A DNA stretch of 64,000 nucleotides from Rhodoflexus caldus (GTDB lineage: Bacteria > Bacteroidota > Bacteroidia > Cytophagales > Thermoflexibacteraceae), in assembly GCF_021206925.1 (NCBI RefSeq), contig NZ_JAJPRF010000001.1, positions 372,001 through 436,000 on the forward strand, read 5' to 3'. The first letter of the stretch is position 1; each line of letters begins with the position of its first letter. Shown here in pieces: positions 50,339-58,371 of the stretch. Both the position numbers and the translations under genes were made by a program. Under the pieces are notes generated by a model. That model did not search any database, was not told where the DNA came from, and worked only from the letters and a program-made list of their open reading frames with translations.

Positions 50339-50376
50339 ACAGCGCAAAACTCTCCGTTTTTTTGCGCTGTTTTTTT
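50339..50376 (+). terminator. Strong plus-strand intrinsic terminator with no adjacent upstream gene
   Basis: ACAGCGCAAAA and TTTTGCGCTGT form a perfect 11-bp stem around a 10-base loop, followed by six T. The only plus-strand gene before it is hutH, ending 400 bases earlier with doxX antisense in between. It may end hutH read-through or an antisense RNA to doxX. Its T-tract also supplies the -33 box of the next promoter. Confidence 0.85.
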
Positions 50377-50403
50377 GTATCATACAATAAAATGATATCT
50401 TTG
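50374..50403 (+). promoter_or_regulatory. Promoter of the PUR-family gene
   Basis: TTTG (50374-50377), an 18-base spacer and TATCTTTG (50396-50403) fit the consensus. The -33 box lies in the T-run of the preceding terminator. Confidence 0.65.
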
Positions 50404-50430
50404 GCAGCCAACCAAAAATGAATTAGGAAC

Positions 50431-50766
50431 GTGGAAGACTTCAAAGAAAACGGTGAAATCTATTCTCAACGCATCAGAGCAGGAAAGCGGACGTATTTTT
50501 TTGACATCAAATCTACACGCAGTAATGACTACTACATAACCATTACTGAGAGCAAAAAAAGAGCAACTCCCGACGGTTTCGTTTTCGACAAGCACAAAAT
50601 TTTCCTCTACAAAGAAGATTTCTTCAAATTTGCCGAAGCGCTGAATCAGGCAATTGACCATATCAAAAACGACCTGATGCCCGAAGTGGATTTCAGTCAG
50701 TTTGAGCAATCGGAAGTAGAGGAATCCCTTGACGGTCTTTCCGAAGACGGTTTGAAGTGGGACTAA
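50431..50766 (+). CDS. PUR-family nucleic-acid-binding protein (DUF3276)
   Basis: A 111-residue protein starting with GTG (MEDFKENGEIYSQRIRAGKR); the only nearby ATG is followed at once by a stop, so the GTG is firm. TYFFDIKSTRSNDYYITITESKKR and FVFDKHKIFLYKEDFFKFAEAL are the hallmarks of bacterial Pur-alpha-like proteins (PUR repeat, DUF3276), which bind single-stranded DNA and RNA. The C-terminal third is acidic and disordered-looking (VDFSQFEQSEVEESL). In Bacteroidota and spirochaetes such proteins act as global regulators; the role here is inferred. It has a clear promoter with the terminator just upstream. Confidence 0.88.
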   Translation: MEDFKENGEIYSQRIRAGKRTYFFDIKSTRSNDYYITITESKKRATPDGFVFDKHKIFLYKEDFFKFAEALNQAIDHIKNDLMPEVDFSQFEQSEVEESLDGLSEDGLKWD

Positions 50767-50850
50767 GCACATCCGCCAAGCTAAGATTATACAGGCAGCA
50801 TTTTGTTATTGTGCTGTAACTGTATTTTTTTGCAGAAAAATTAAGAAGCG

Positions 50851-51588
50851 GTGTCCGATTCACTCATCATCATTCCAACCTACAACGAACTTGAAAATAT
50901 AGAGCCCATTATTCGCGCGGTAATGGGCTTGTCTTTTTTACCCGACCTGCTGATTATAGACGACGGCTCGCCCGACGGAACAGCCGACAAAGTGAAAGAA
51001 CTGCAAAAGGAGTTCCCCGGCAGGCTGCATTTGGAACAACGCAAAGGCAAGTTAGGATTAGGCACGGCTTATATCCATGGTTTCCGCTACGCATTGGCGC
51101 GGCACTATGAGTATATTTTTGAAATGGATGCCGACTTCTCTCACAATCCCGAAGATGTGCCGCGTCTTTACAGTGCCTGTGCCGATGAAGGTTATGATTT
51201 GGCTATCGGTTCGCGTTATATCAATGGCGTAACGGTTATCAACTGGCCTATCGGGCGCGTACTGATGTCCTATTTTGCAAGTACCTACGTGCGCATGATA
51301 ACAGGTATGGAAATTATGGACACCACTGCCGGTTTTAAATGCTACCGCCGTGCCGTGCTGGCCAATATAGAATTAGATAAAATCAAGTTTGTAGGCTATG
51401 CTTTCCAGATTGAAATGAAGTTCAATGCTTGGAAACTCGGCTTCAAAATCAAAGAAGTACCCATCATCTTCAAAGACCGCGAAAAAGGCGTTTCCAAAAT
51501 GTCCAGCAAAATCTTCAAAGAAGCCTTTCTGGGCGTATTGCAAATCAAAATCCGCAGTTGGTTCCGCACCTATCACCGGAAAGCATAG
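50851..51588 (+). CDS. Polyprenol monophosphomannose synthase (Dpm1-like glycosyltransferase)
   Basis: A 245-residue family 2 glycosyltransferase. IIIPTYNELENIEPIIRAV (residues 6-24) and LLIIDDGSPDGTADKV carry the nucleotide-binding motifs, and EMDADFSHNPED the DxD-type metal site (about 92). ITGMEIMDTTAGFKCYRR and VPIIFKDREKGVSKMS match the Dpm1/Ppm1 group that loads mannose (or another sugar) onto a polyprenyl phosphate carrier. There is no C-terminal membrane domain. The start is GTG (reading VSDSLIIIP as MSDSL). It is convergent with hflX. Confidence 0.87.
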   Translation: MSDSLIIIPTYNELENIEPIIRAVMGLSFLPDLLIIDDGSPDGTADKVKELQKEFPGRLHLEQRKGKLGLGTAYIHGFRYALARHYEYIFEMDADFSHNPEDVPRLYSACADEGYDLAIGSRYINGVTVINWPIGRVLMSYFASTYVRMITGMEIMDTTAGFKCYRRAVLANIELDKIKFVGYAFQIEMKFNAWKLGFKIKEVPIIFKDREKGVSKMSSKIFKEAFLGVLQIKIRSWFRTYHRKA

Positions 51589-51596
51589 CTCGACTC

Positions 51597-52841
51597 TTAT
51601 CCCACAATTTCCCCTTTCAGATACTCCGGCATCAGGTCGCGGTTGAGGAAGTTCGGGTAGATGCTGAAATACTTTTTGGCAATTTCCTGCATCATCATTT
51701 GCCGCAGTTCGTCAATGTTGATTTTTTGCGCTGCCGAAATGAATACGGCACGCGGCATTCGGTTCAAATAAGTAGCTTTGAGTTGTTCCAAAGTTGGTTT
51801 GCCGCCGTGCTCTTCGAAAGGTGCGCCGTCTTCCAATTCGGGGTTTTGGTAAGCATCAATTTTGTTAAGCACCAAAATCACGGTTTTGTCGCCTGCCCCT
51901 ATTTCGGCAAGCGTCTTGTTCACGACCTCAATCTGTTCTTCAAACGACGGGTGCGAAATATCCACCACATGCAGCAAAATATCTGCCTCTACGATTTCTG
52001 AAAGCGTGGATTTGAAACTTTCTACCAAGTGCGTAGGCAATTTGCGGATAAAACCGACCGTATCGGTCAGCAGGAACGGGATTTGGTCTATCACCACTTT
52101 GCGCACCGTAGCGTCCACGGTTGCAAAGAGTTTGTTTTCGGCAAAAACATCGGCTTTGGTGAGCAGGTTCATCAGCGTGGATTTGCCTACGTTGGTGTAA
52201 CCCACAAGTGCCACGCGCACCATCGTTTCCCGCGATTTGCGCTGGGTTTCGCCCTGTTTTTCAATGCGATTGAGCTTTTCGCGCAGCAAAGCGATTTTAT
52301 CGCGTACAATCCGTCGGTCGGTTTCCAGCTCGCTCTCACCCGGGCCGCCACGCACACCCACACCGCCCTGTTGGCGCGAAAGGTGCGTCCACATGCGCGT
52401 CAGGCGGGGCAGCATGTACTGCATTTGCGCCAGCTCTACCTGTGTGCGTGCCTGTACGGTCTTTGCCCGCAACAGAAAGATTTCAATAATGAGCATTGTG
52501 CGGTCTAAAATCTTGCACTTCAACTCTTTTTCCAAGTTGCGCATTTGCGAACTGCTCAACTCGTCGTCAAAAATGACCATCGTAGGCTTTTCTGCCTGCA
52601 CAAATGCCTGAATTTCTTCCAACTTGCCTTTGCCCACAAAGGTGCGCGGGTGCGGACGCTCTAACTTTTGGCGAAATTTTTTCAGCGTGCGGATGCCCGC
52701 AGTTTCAGCCAAAAATTCCAACTCGTTCAAATATTCGGTTGCCTGCTCTTCGGTCTGTTTTTGGGTAACAACAGCCACCAGCACAGCCGTAGGCTGCACG
52801 GGGGCGGTATCTATCATTTTTTGCTTGTTTTTTTGCATCAC
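51597..52841 (-). CDS. hflX: Ribosome-associated GTPase HflX
   Basis: A 414-residue GTPase that splits ribosomes after heat stress. The N-terminal HflX domain (VVTQKQTEEQATEYLNELEF onward) contains KLERPHPRTFVGKGKLEEI, and the coiled coil with the glycine-rich GGVGVRGGPGESELETDRR precedes the G domain. G1 is GYTNVGKSTL, G3 DTVGFIRKLP and G4 NKIDAY. The start may be GTG at 52841 or the ATG directly after it (52838); the mutS stop overlaps both, giving ATGA- or TGATG-type coupling. The C-terminal basic region is short. Confidence 0.95.
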   Translation of the reverse strand: MMQKNKQKMIDTAPVQPTAVLVAVVTQKQTEEQATEYLNELEFLAETAGIRTLKKFRQKLERPHPRTFVGKGKLEEIQAFVQAEKPTMVIFDDELSSSQMRNLEKELKCKILDRTMLIIEIFLLRAKTVQARTQVELAQMQYMLPRLTRMWTHLSRQQGGVGVRGGPGESELETDRRIVRDKIALLREKLNRIEKQGETQRKSRETMVRVALVGYTNVGKSTLMNLLTKADVFAENKLFATVDATVRKVVIDQIPFLLTDTVGFIRKLPTHLVESFKSTLSEIVEADILLHVVDISHPSFEEQIEVVNKTLAEIGAGDKTVILVLNKIDAYQNPELEDGAPFEEHGGKPTLEQLKATYLNRMPRAVFISAAQKINIDELRQMMMQEIAKKYFSIYPNFLNRDLMPEYLKGEIVG

Positions 52842-55471
52842 TTGCCTAACAAATTCTTTATCTCGTTTAGTTTCAACAGCGCCTCAACGGGCGAAATGGT
52901 GTTGATGTCCAGTTGTTGCAGCATTTCTTTCACTTTGGCATAGTTGGGGTCGGCAGGTTCAAACATGCTCATCTGATAGACTTGCGGCTTGGGCACGCGG
53001 CTCATTTTTGCCTGTATCTGCTTGCGGTGGTGTTCGCGGGAACTGTCCTTTTCCAAATGCTGCATGATTTCATGAGCGCGAATGACCACCGAATTGGGCA
53101 TGCCCGCCAACTGCGCCACGTGAATGCCGAAACTGTGCTCGCTGCCGCCGGGCATCAGTTTGCGCAGGAACACGACCTTGCCGCCCGTTTCTTTAACGGC
53201 TACGTTGAAATTTCGGATGCGCTCGTGTTCGGCTGCCAGCGCGTTAAGCTCGTGGTAGTGCGTGGCAAAGAGCGTCTTGGGGCGAAATTTCGGGTGATTG
53301 TGCAAATGCTCTACAATTGCCCAAGCAATGGAAATGCCGTCGTAGGTGCTTGTGCCGCGCCCGATTTCGTCCATAATCAGCAGGCTGCGCTCGCTGAGGT
53401 TGTTCAAAATACTTGCCGTTTCGGTCATTTCCACCATGAAGGTGCTTTCGCCGCGGGAAAGGTTATCGCTTGCCCCTACGCGGGTAAAAACCTTGTCCAC
53501 CAATCCGATTTTGGCTTCGGCGGCAGGCACAAAACAGCCCATTTGCGCCATCAGCACAATCAGTGCGGTTTGTCGCAACAGAGCGGATTTACCCGCCATG
53601 TTCGGACCCGTGATGATGAGAATTTGCTGACTTTCAGTATCCAGAAAAATATCGTTCGGTACGTATTGCTCGCCCGGGGGCAACTGCCGTTCAATAACGG
53701 GATGCCTGCCCGCGCGAATATCAATTGCCTGATGTTCGCCGATGACAGGGCGCACGTAGCCGTTGGCAACCGATACTTCGGCAAACGACAGCAAACAATC
53801 CAACATTGCCAATATTTTGGCGTTTTGTTGAATGGGAAGTACATAATCGGCAGCTGCATTGACCAATTGCTGAAAAATCTGCACTTCCAATGCCGCTATT
53901 TTTTCCTCTGCCGTCAGGATTTTTTCTTCGTAAACTTTCAGTTCTTCGGTGATGTAGCGCTCGGCGTTGGCAAGCGTCTGTTTGCGAATCCAATCGGCAG
54001 GGACTTTGTCTTTGTGCGCATTGCTGACCTCAATGTAGTAGCCGAAAACCTTGTTGTAGTTGATTTTCAGAGAGTTAATCCCCGTTCGCTGTATTTCGCG
54101 GTCTAAGATTTGTTTGAGGAAATCCTTGCCCGAAAAGGCAATAGCCCGCAACTCGTCCAATTCGGGATGTACGCCCGGGCGGATGAGATTGCCTTGATTA
54201 ATCAGCGCGGGCGCGTCTTCGTTGAGTTCCGCCCCGATTTTATCCAACAAAAATTGACAAGGGTTGAGTTGGTCGGCTAATTGTTTCCACACAGGCAAGC
54301 GCGCGTTTGACAAAAGCAACTTAACGGGCTGCACCTGCAAGAGCGAACGGCGCAGTTGCTGCAACTCTCGCGGATTGATGCGCCCCGCAGCCACTTTGGA
54401 AACCATGCGTTCCAAGTCGCCAATGGCGGCAAAATGGCGGCTCAACTGTTCGCGAAAGTCCTCATTTTCACCCAAGTAGGCTACGGCAGCCAAACGCTCT
54501 TCTATTTTTGCCTTGTTGGTCAGCGGCAGGGCAACCCATTTTTTCAGCAAGCGCGCCCCCATCGGTGTGCGGGTGCGGTCTAATATCTGAATCAGCGGGA
54601 TGCCGCCCTCGTGTTGCGGATAAAGCAGTTCCAAATTGCGCACCGTGAAGCGGTCTAACCACACGTAGCCCTCTTCCTCAATGCGGCTGACAGATGAAAT
54701 ATGACGAATTTCTTTGTGTTCGGTGGCTTCCAGATAGTACAGTGCCGCACCTGCCGCCACAATTCCCTCGGGCAGATTTTCTATGCCGAAACCTTTGAGC
54801 GAAGCGGTTTCAAAGTGCCTCGTCAGTTTTTCGTAGGCATAGTCATACTGAAAAACCCAGTCATCTACGGGATAACTGCTGATTTTATCGGCAGCTCCCG
54901 TAGATACAAAATGTTCTTCCCAAATTTTTTTACAAGACTTGCTGAAAATAACTTCGGCAGGTGCAAAGTTTTGCAGCAACTTTTGTATGTGCGGCAAATT
55001 GCCTTGTGTTGTGAGAAACTCGCCCGTGCTGATGTCCAGAAACGCAATGCCGATGGCGTTGTTGCCGCCTGCAAGGTGCAGGGCGCAAAGGTAGTTATTG
55101 CGGCGCGTGTCCAACACTTGGTCGTGATAGGCAACACCGGGCGTAATCAGTTCGGTAACGCCGCGCTTGACCAAACCTTTGGCAAATCGGGGGTCTTCCA
55201 ACTGGTCGCAAATGGCGACGCGCTCGCCTGCCCGCACCAATTTGGGCAAATAGTTGTCTAAGGCATGGTGCGGAAAGCCCGCCAAAGCCACTTCCGCCGC
55301 CGCGCCGTTGGAACGCTTGGTAAGCACAATATCCAAAATGCGGCTTGCCCGCACCGCATCTTCGCCGAAAGTTTCGTAGAAATCACCCACGCGAAACAGC
55401 AGCAGCGCACCTGGATACTTTCCCTTAAAGGCATTGTACTGTTGCATCAAGGGGGTTTCTTTTTGGCTCAT
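52838..55471 (-). CDS. mutS: DNA mismatch repair protein MutS
   Basis: An 877-residue MutS1. The mismatch-reading Phe-x-Glu is in GDFYETFGED (about residues 30-39). The connector and clamp domains are present, the Walker A is GPNMAGKSALLRQ, Walker B is LIMDEIGRGTSTYDG, and the C-terminal helix-turn-helix dimer region follows. It recognises mismatches and recruits MutL. The end sequence KLNEIKNLLGK overlaps the hflX start by four bases, so the two genes form an operon. No mutL is in view. Confidence 0.97.
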   Translation of the reverse strand: MSQKETPLMQQYNAFKGKYPGALLLFRVGDFYETFGEDAVRASRILDIVLTKRSNGAAAEVALAGFPHHALDNYLPKLVRAGERVAICDQLEDPRFAKGLVKRGVTELITPGVAYHDQVLDTRRNNYLCALHLAGGNNAIGIAFLDISTGEFLTTQGNLPHIQKLLQNFAPAEVIFSKSCKKIWEEHFVSTGAADKISSYPVDDWVFQYDYAYEKLTRHFETASLKGFGIENLPEGIVAAGAALYYLEATEHKEIRHISSVSRIEEEGYVWLDRFTVRNLELLYPQHEGGIPLIQILDRTRTPMGARLLKKWVALPLTNKAKIEERLAAVAYLGENEDFREQLSRHFAAIGDLERMVSKVAAGRINPRELQQLRRSLLQVQPVKLLLSNARLPVWKQLADQLNPCQFLLDKIGAELNEDAPALINQGNLIRPGVHPELDELRAIAFSGKDFLKQILDREIQRTGINSLKINYNKVFGYYIEVSNAHKDKVPADWIRKQTLANAERYITEELKVYEEKILTAEEKIAALEVQIFQQLVNAAADYVLPIQQNAKILAMLDCLLSFAEVSVANGYVRPVIGEHQAIDIRAGRHPVIERQLPPGEQYVPNDIFLDTESQQILIITGPNMAGKSALLRQTALIVLMAQMGCFVPAAEAKIGLVDKVFTRVGASDNLSRGESTFMVEMTETASILNNLSERSLLIMDEIGRGTSTYDGISIAWAIVEHLHNHPKFRPKTLFATHYHELNALAAEHERIRNFNVAVKETGGKVVFLRKLMPGGSEHSFGIHVAQLAGMPNSVVIRAHEIMQHLEKDSSREHHRKQIQAKMSRVPKPQVYQMSMFEPADPNYAKVKEMLQQLDINTISPVEALLKLNEIKNLLGK

Positions 55472-55522
55472 GGGCGAAATTTGTGGTGAGTTGATGAGTA
55501 AAAAGCTACTGCAAAATCCAAT

Positions 55523-56236
55523 TTACACATTCGCCCGCAACTGGCGCAGCAAGGCGGCAATATCTTTCGGATAGGGGGCTTCTACGCGCAGCGGCTCGCC
55601 GTTCAGGGCGGTAAATTCCAGCCCGAAGGCATGAAGTGCCACGCGGTTAATCAGCGGTTGCTCTTCGGTGAACTTTTTCAGATTGAAATTGCGCTTCAAC
55701 TCGGAAAGGTACAATTTATGACCGCCGTACAGTTCGTCGGAAACAATGGGGGCTTTGAGGCAAGCCAAGTGAATGCGGATTTGGTGCATCCGCCCTGTCA
55801 GCGGCAGGCACTCTACCAGCGTATGCTTTTTGAAAACCTCTTTGGTGTAGAAAATCGTTTCGGCTTCTTTGCCTTCCTGCTTGTCTATGCGCACGCCGCC
55901 GCCCGAAGTTTGAGCAATGGGCATGTACACATCCACGCCGTCAAACTGATGGATGCCTTCCACTACCGCGTGATAGACTTTTTTCACTGCGCGGTCTTCA
56001 AACTGAATGGCAAGGTTGCGGTAGGCTTCGGGATTTTTGGCAATTGCCAGAATGCCGCTCGTTTCCTTGTCTAAGCGGTGGCAAACCTGTGCATCGCCCC
56101 AATAGGCTTTTGCCATGCGGATGATGCTTGTGGTGTCAATGGTTCGCTCGTCTAAGGTTGAGACGTAGGGCGGTTTGTTAATCAGGATGTAATCACTGTC
56201 TTCATGCAGGATTAAATCTTCAAATCGGATTTTCAT
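55523..56236 (-). CDS. RluA-family pseudouridine synthase
   Basis: A 237-residue enzyme that isomerises uridine in rRNA or tRNA. The catalytic Asp56 is in CHRLDKETSGILAIAKN, the RluA motif II. Later motifs LPLTGRMHQIRIHLA and IVSDELYGGHKLYLSEL agree. An N-terminal S4 domain is absent, so it is closest to the RluA/RluC catalytic core without the RNA-binding module. A TAACTTTG box lies five bases upstream of the ATG, suggesting a very short leader. It follows the beta-barrel gene on the same strand by 22 bases. Confidence 0.92.
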   Translation of the reverse strand: MKIRFEDLILHEDSDYILINKPPYVSTLDERTIDTTSIIRMAKAYWGDAQVCHRLDKETSGILAIAKNPEAYRNLAIQFEDRAVKKVYHAVVEGIHQFDGVDVYMPIAQTSGGGVRIDKQEGKEAETIFYTKEVFKKHTLVECLPLTGRMHQIRIHLACLKAPIVSDELYGGHKLYLSELKRNFNLKKFTEEQPLINRVALHAFGLEFTALNGEPLRVEAPYPKDIAALLRQLRANV

Positions 56237-56258
56237 GCGGCAAAGTTACGCCACTTGC

Positions 56259-57551
56259 CTAAAACTTATACAAAAGCCCGCCACCGAACGAAATCCACTG
56301 CGGATTCGCCTGTAAATGAGGGCTTTGATAAACGGAAGTCAGGCTGCGGCGATAATTGGCATCTACGTGAATGCCTACATGCGGGGTGATGTTGTAGAAA
56401 AGTCCCACACCTGCCAATCCGCTGATATTGAAGGGTTTGTAATTGCCGAATGTGTATTCTACGCCTTCCACGCGGCGGCTGCTGATATTGTGGCTCAAAG
56501 TCAAATCGCCTGCAATCCCTGCTGAAATCTGATAGCCGAATTTGCCTTCGGAAACGTAGGCTAATTGCAGCGGCACGCTCAGCATCTGCATATTGACCTC
56601 TATGCTGTTGGCTTTGGCGGCACTGCCTTGCAGGAATGGCGGCAAAATCAGTTCGGCGGAACTGTTGATGCTGTATGAGTTGCGTACGAAAGCCAGCCCC
56701 GAACGAATCGCCCACTTGCGACCGATGAAATATCCGCCGTCTATGTGCAAACTCACCGACTTTTTGTTGAAAAGGCTGTCGGTCAGGTCGTTATGAATAA
56801 CGGAAGCCTCTGCATATTGCCCCACGATGAAGGGCGTAGGCTGCATATTGCTGACCCGCGAAAAACCCGGGTTGAAACTGTTTCCGCTAACCACTAAACC
56901 CACCCATCCGCGACGGGATGCCGCAGTTTTTTCAGCCGGCACATCTTCTGCCAAAAGGGCTGCAACCGCTGCTTTTTCAGGTGTTTTTGCATGGAAAGAA
57001 TAGCCGCTTACGGGCAGCATTTGCAACTCTGCCAAAGGCAAGAAAGCAATTGCAGAGGACTTTGCGCCCTGTGTATCGGCTAAGGGAATCGCTGTTGCTT
57101 GTCGGCGCGCTGCACCTGCAATGACGGCTATGCGCTTGTTGGCTTCGCCCGTAACTTTTACATTGGAATTAACAACGGGCGGCTGGACGGCAGCCCCATC
57201 AGGATTGGCAAGTGCCGTTTGCGGCGCATCTTTTGCCGCTGCATGGTCTTGCGGTTGAGGAACGGCAACACTTGGGGTTGTCGTAACGGAAGGTTGAGTA
57301 GTCGTATTTTCAATAGCAACAGTGGTTTTGGGGGTAAAGTACGATTGATAGACAAAATAAGAAGTTGAAAGCGCAAATAAAGCAATAGCCGCCGCGATGC
57401 CAATTTGCTTCAGCCTTGGCATGACAATCAGGCGCGGCTTTTTAGCCACTTCTTTCTCAATCCGTTCCCAAACCTTATCTGAGGGAATCAGTTCGGCGTT
57501 TTCAAACGCATCCCTGAAAATATCCTCAAATTCTTTCCCTGTGCTTTTCAT
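56259..57551 (-). CDS. Membrane-anchored beta-barrel protein, candidate anti-sigma factor
   Basis: A 430-residue protein in four parts. Residues 1-48 are a cytoplasmic, charged helical region (FEDIFRDAFENAELIPSDKV); residues 49-70 are a membrane helix (QIGIAAAIALFALSTSYFVY). A low-complexity Pro/Thr/Ala/Val linker of about 145 residues follows (TTTPSVAVPQPQDH). The last 210 residues form an outer-membrane beta-barrel-like domain ending in the aromatic LLYKF. The start overlaps the sigma factor stop by 26 bases. Position and topology suggest an anti-sigma factor whose exported part senses the outer membrane; the N-terminus lacks a recognised zinc anti-sigma motif, so this is inference. Confidence 0.7.
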   Translation of the reverse strand: MKSTGKEFEDIFRDAFENAELIPSDKVWERIEKEVAKKPRLIVMPRLKQIGIAAAIALFALSTSYFVYQSYFTPKTTVAIENTTTQPSVTTTPSVAVPQPQDHAAAKDAPQTALANPDGAAVQPPVVNSNVKVTGEANKRIAVIAGAARRQATAIPLADTQGAKSSAIAFLPLAELQMLPVSGYSFHAKTPEKAAVAALLAEDVPAEKTAASRRGWVGLVVSGNSFNPGFSRVSNMQPTPFIVGQYAEASVIHNDLTDSLFNKKSVSLHIDGGYFIGRKWAIRSGLAFVRNSYSINSSAELILPPFLQGSAAKANSIEVNMQMLSVPLQLAYVSEGKFGYQISAGIAGDLTLSHNISSRRVEGVEYTFGNYKPFNISGLAGVGLFYNITPHVGIHVDANYRRSLTSVYQSPHLQANPQWISFGGGLLYKF

Positions 57552-58104
57552 AGACCTTTTCCTCGTCTTTTGCCAGCATTTTTTGTATCAATGCTTTAGC
57601 CCTTGCGTATTGCGACTTTGATGTTCCTTCAGAAATGCCCAACATTTCTGCAATTTCGTTATGCTTATAGCCCTCTATGGCATACAGGTTGAAAACCGCC
57701 TGATAGCCGGGCGATAATTGCTGAATGATTGCCAACAGTTCTTTAAAGTCGTAGGACTGGTCTGCAAAGACTTCGGATGCAGGCTCTTCCACCATGTCAT
57801 CTACATCGTCCATGTGCATTTTGTCAAGGATGCGCCGATTCTGTTTGAGCGCCGTGTTGATAACGATGCGCTTAATCCAGTAATCAAGGGTAGAATCCTT
57901 TTTGAAGTTTTCTATAGCCCCAAAAACCTTGACAAAAGACTCTTGCAAAATGTCTTCGGCTTCAAAGGTGGTTTTGGAATAGCGCAGCGCGACTACATAC
58001 ATTTTTTTGTAAAAACGTTCGTATAGAAGCCGCTGTGCCGTACCATTGCCTTTGGCGCACATTTCAATCAGCTTTTCTTCCGTCCATTCTTTCGGCTGCA
58101 TCAT
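57526..58104 (-). CDS. ECF-type RNA polymerase sigma factor (sigma-70 family)
   Basis: A 192-residue sigma factor. Region 2 (DILQESFVKVFGAIENFKKD followed by LDYWIKRIVINTALKQNRR) binds core polymerase and the -10 element; region 4 (YKHNEIAEMLGISEGTSKSQ then ARAKALIQKML) recognises -35. An acidic linker (MDDVDDMVEEPASE) joins them. The following gene overlaps it and is the likely membrane regulator. Tandem ATGs offer two starts (58104 and 58101). The 267-base gap upstream contains nothing else I could identify except A/T-rich sequence near the end of the large M1 peptidase gene. Confidence 0.92.
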   Translation of the reverse strand: MMQPKEWTEEKLIEMCAKGNGTAQRLLYERFYKKMYVVALRYSKTTFEAEDILQESFVKVFGAIENFKKDSTLDYWIKRIVINTALKQNRRILDKMHMDDVDDMVEEPASEVFADQSYDFKELLAIIQQLSPGYQAVFNLYAIEGYKHNEIAEMLGISEGTSKSQYARAKALIQKMLAKDEEKVYEKHRERI

Positions 58105-58371
58105 TGTGTAGTCGTCAGGTTAATGGTGAGAAGAATTGCTGCTCGTTCAAAAGACCCCGCAAGACGTAGATTCGTTGCATGGTACAACAAAGATTTTTTT
58201 GAGTGAACGTAGCGGTTTGCTGAATATTCGCGGTAAAAATTGCCGATTGTCGGCCTGCAAACGTTGTCGGAAAAACAATGACTGTTTCGGTGGCAAGGGG
58301 TGTTGAAGACTTTTCAGGGGTTTGGTTCAACCATAAGGATGTAATTTTTCAGTCCAAAGATACAAAAAAAG

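Noticed and set aside
52913-54106. A 397-codon frame antisense to mutS.
   Set aside because: Shadow of a complete mutS; no start context or domain.
58115-58330. A 71-codon frame in the gap upstream of the sigma factor gene.
   Set aside because: It lies in the presumed promoter region of the sigma gene, is low-complexity in Thr/Ala and has no recognisable feature.
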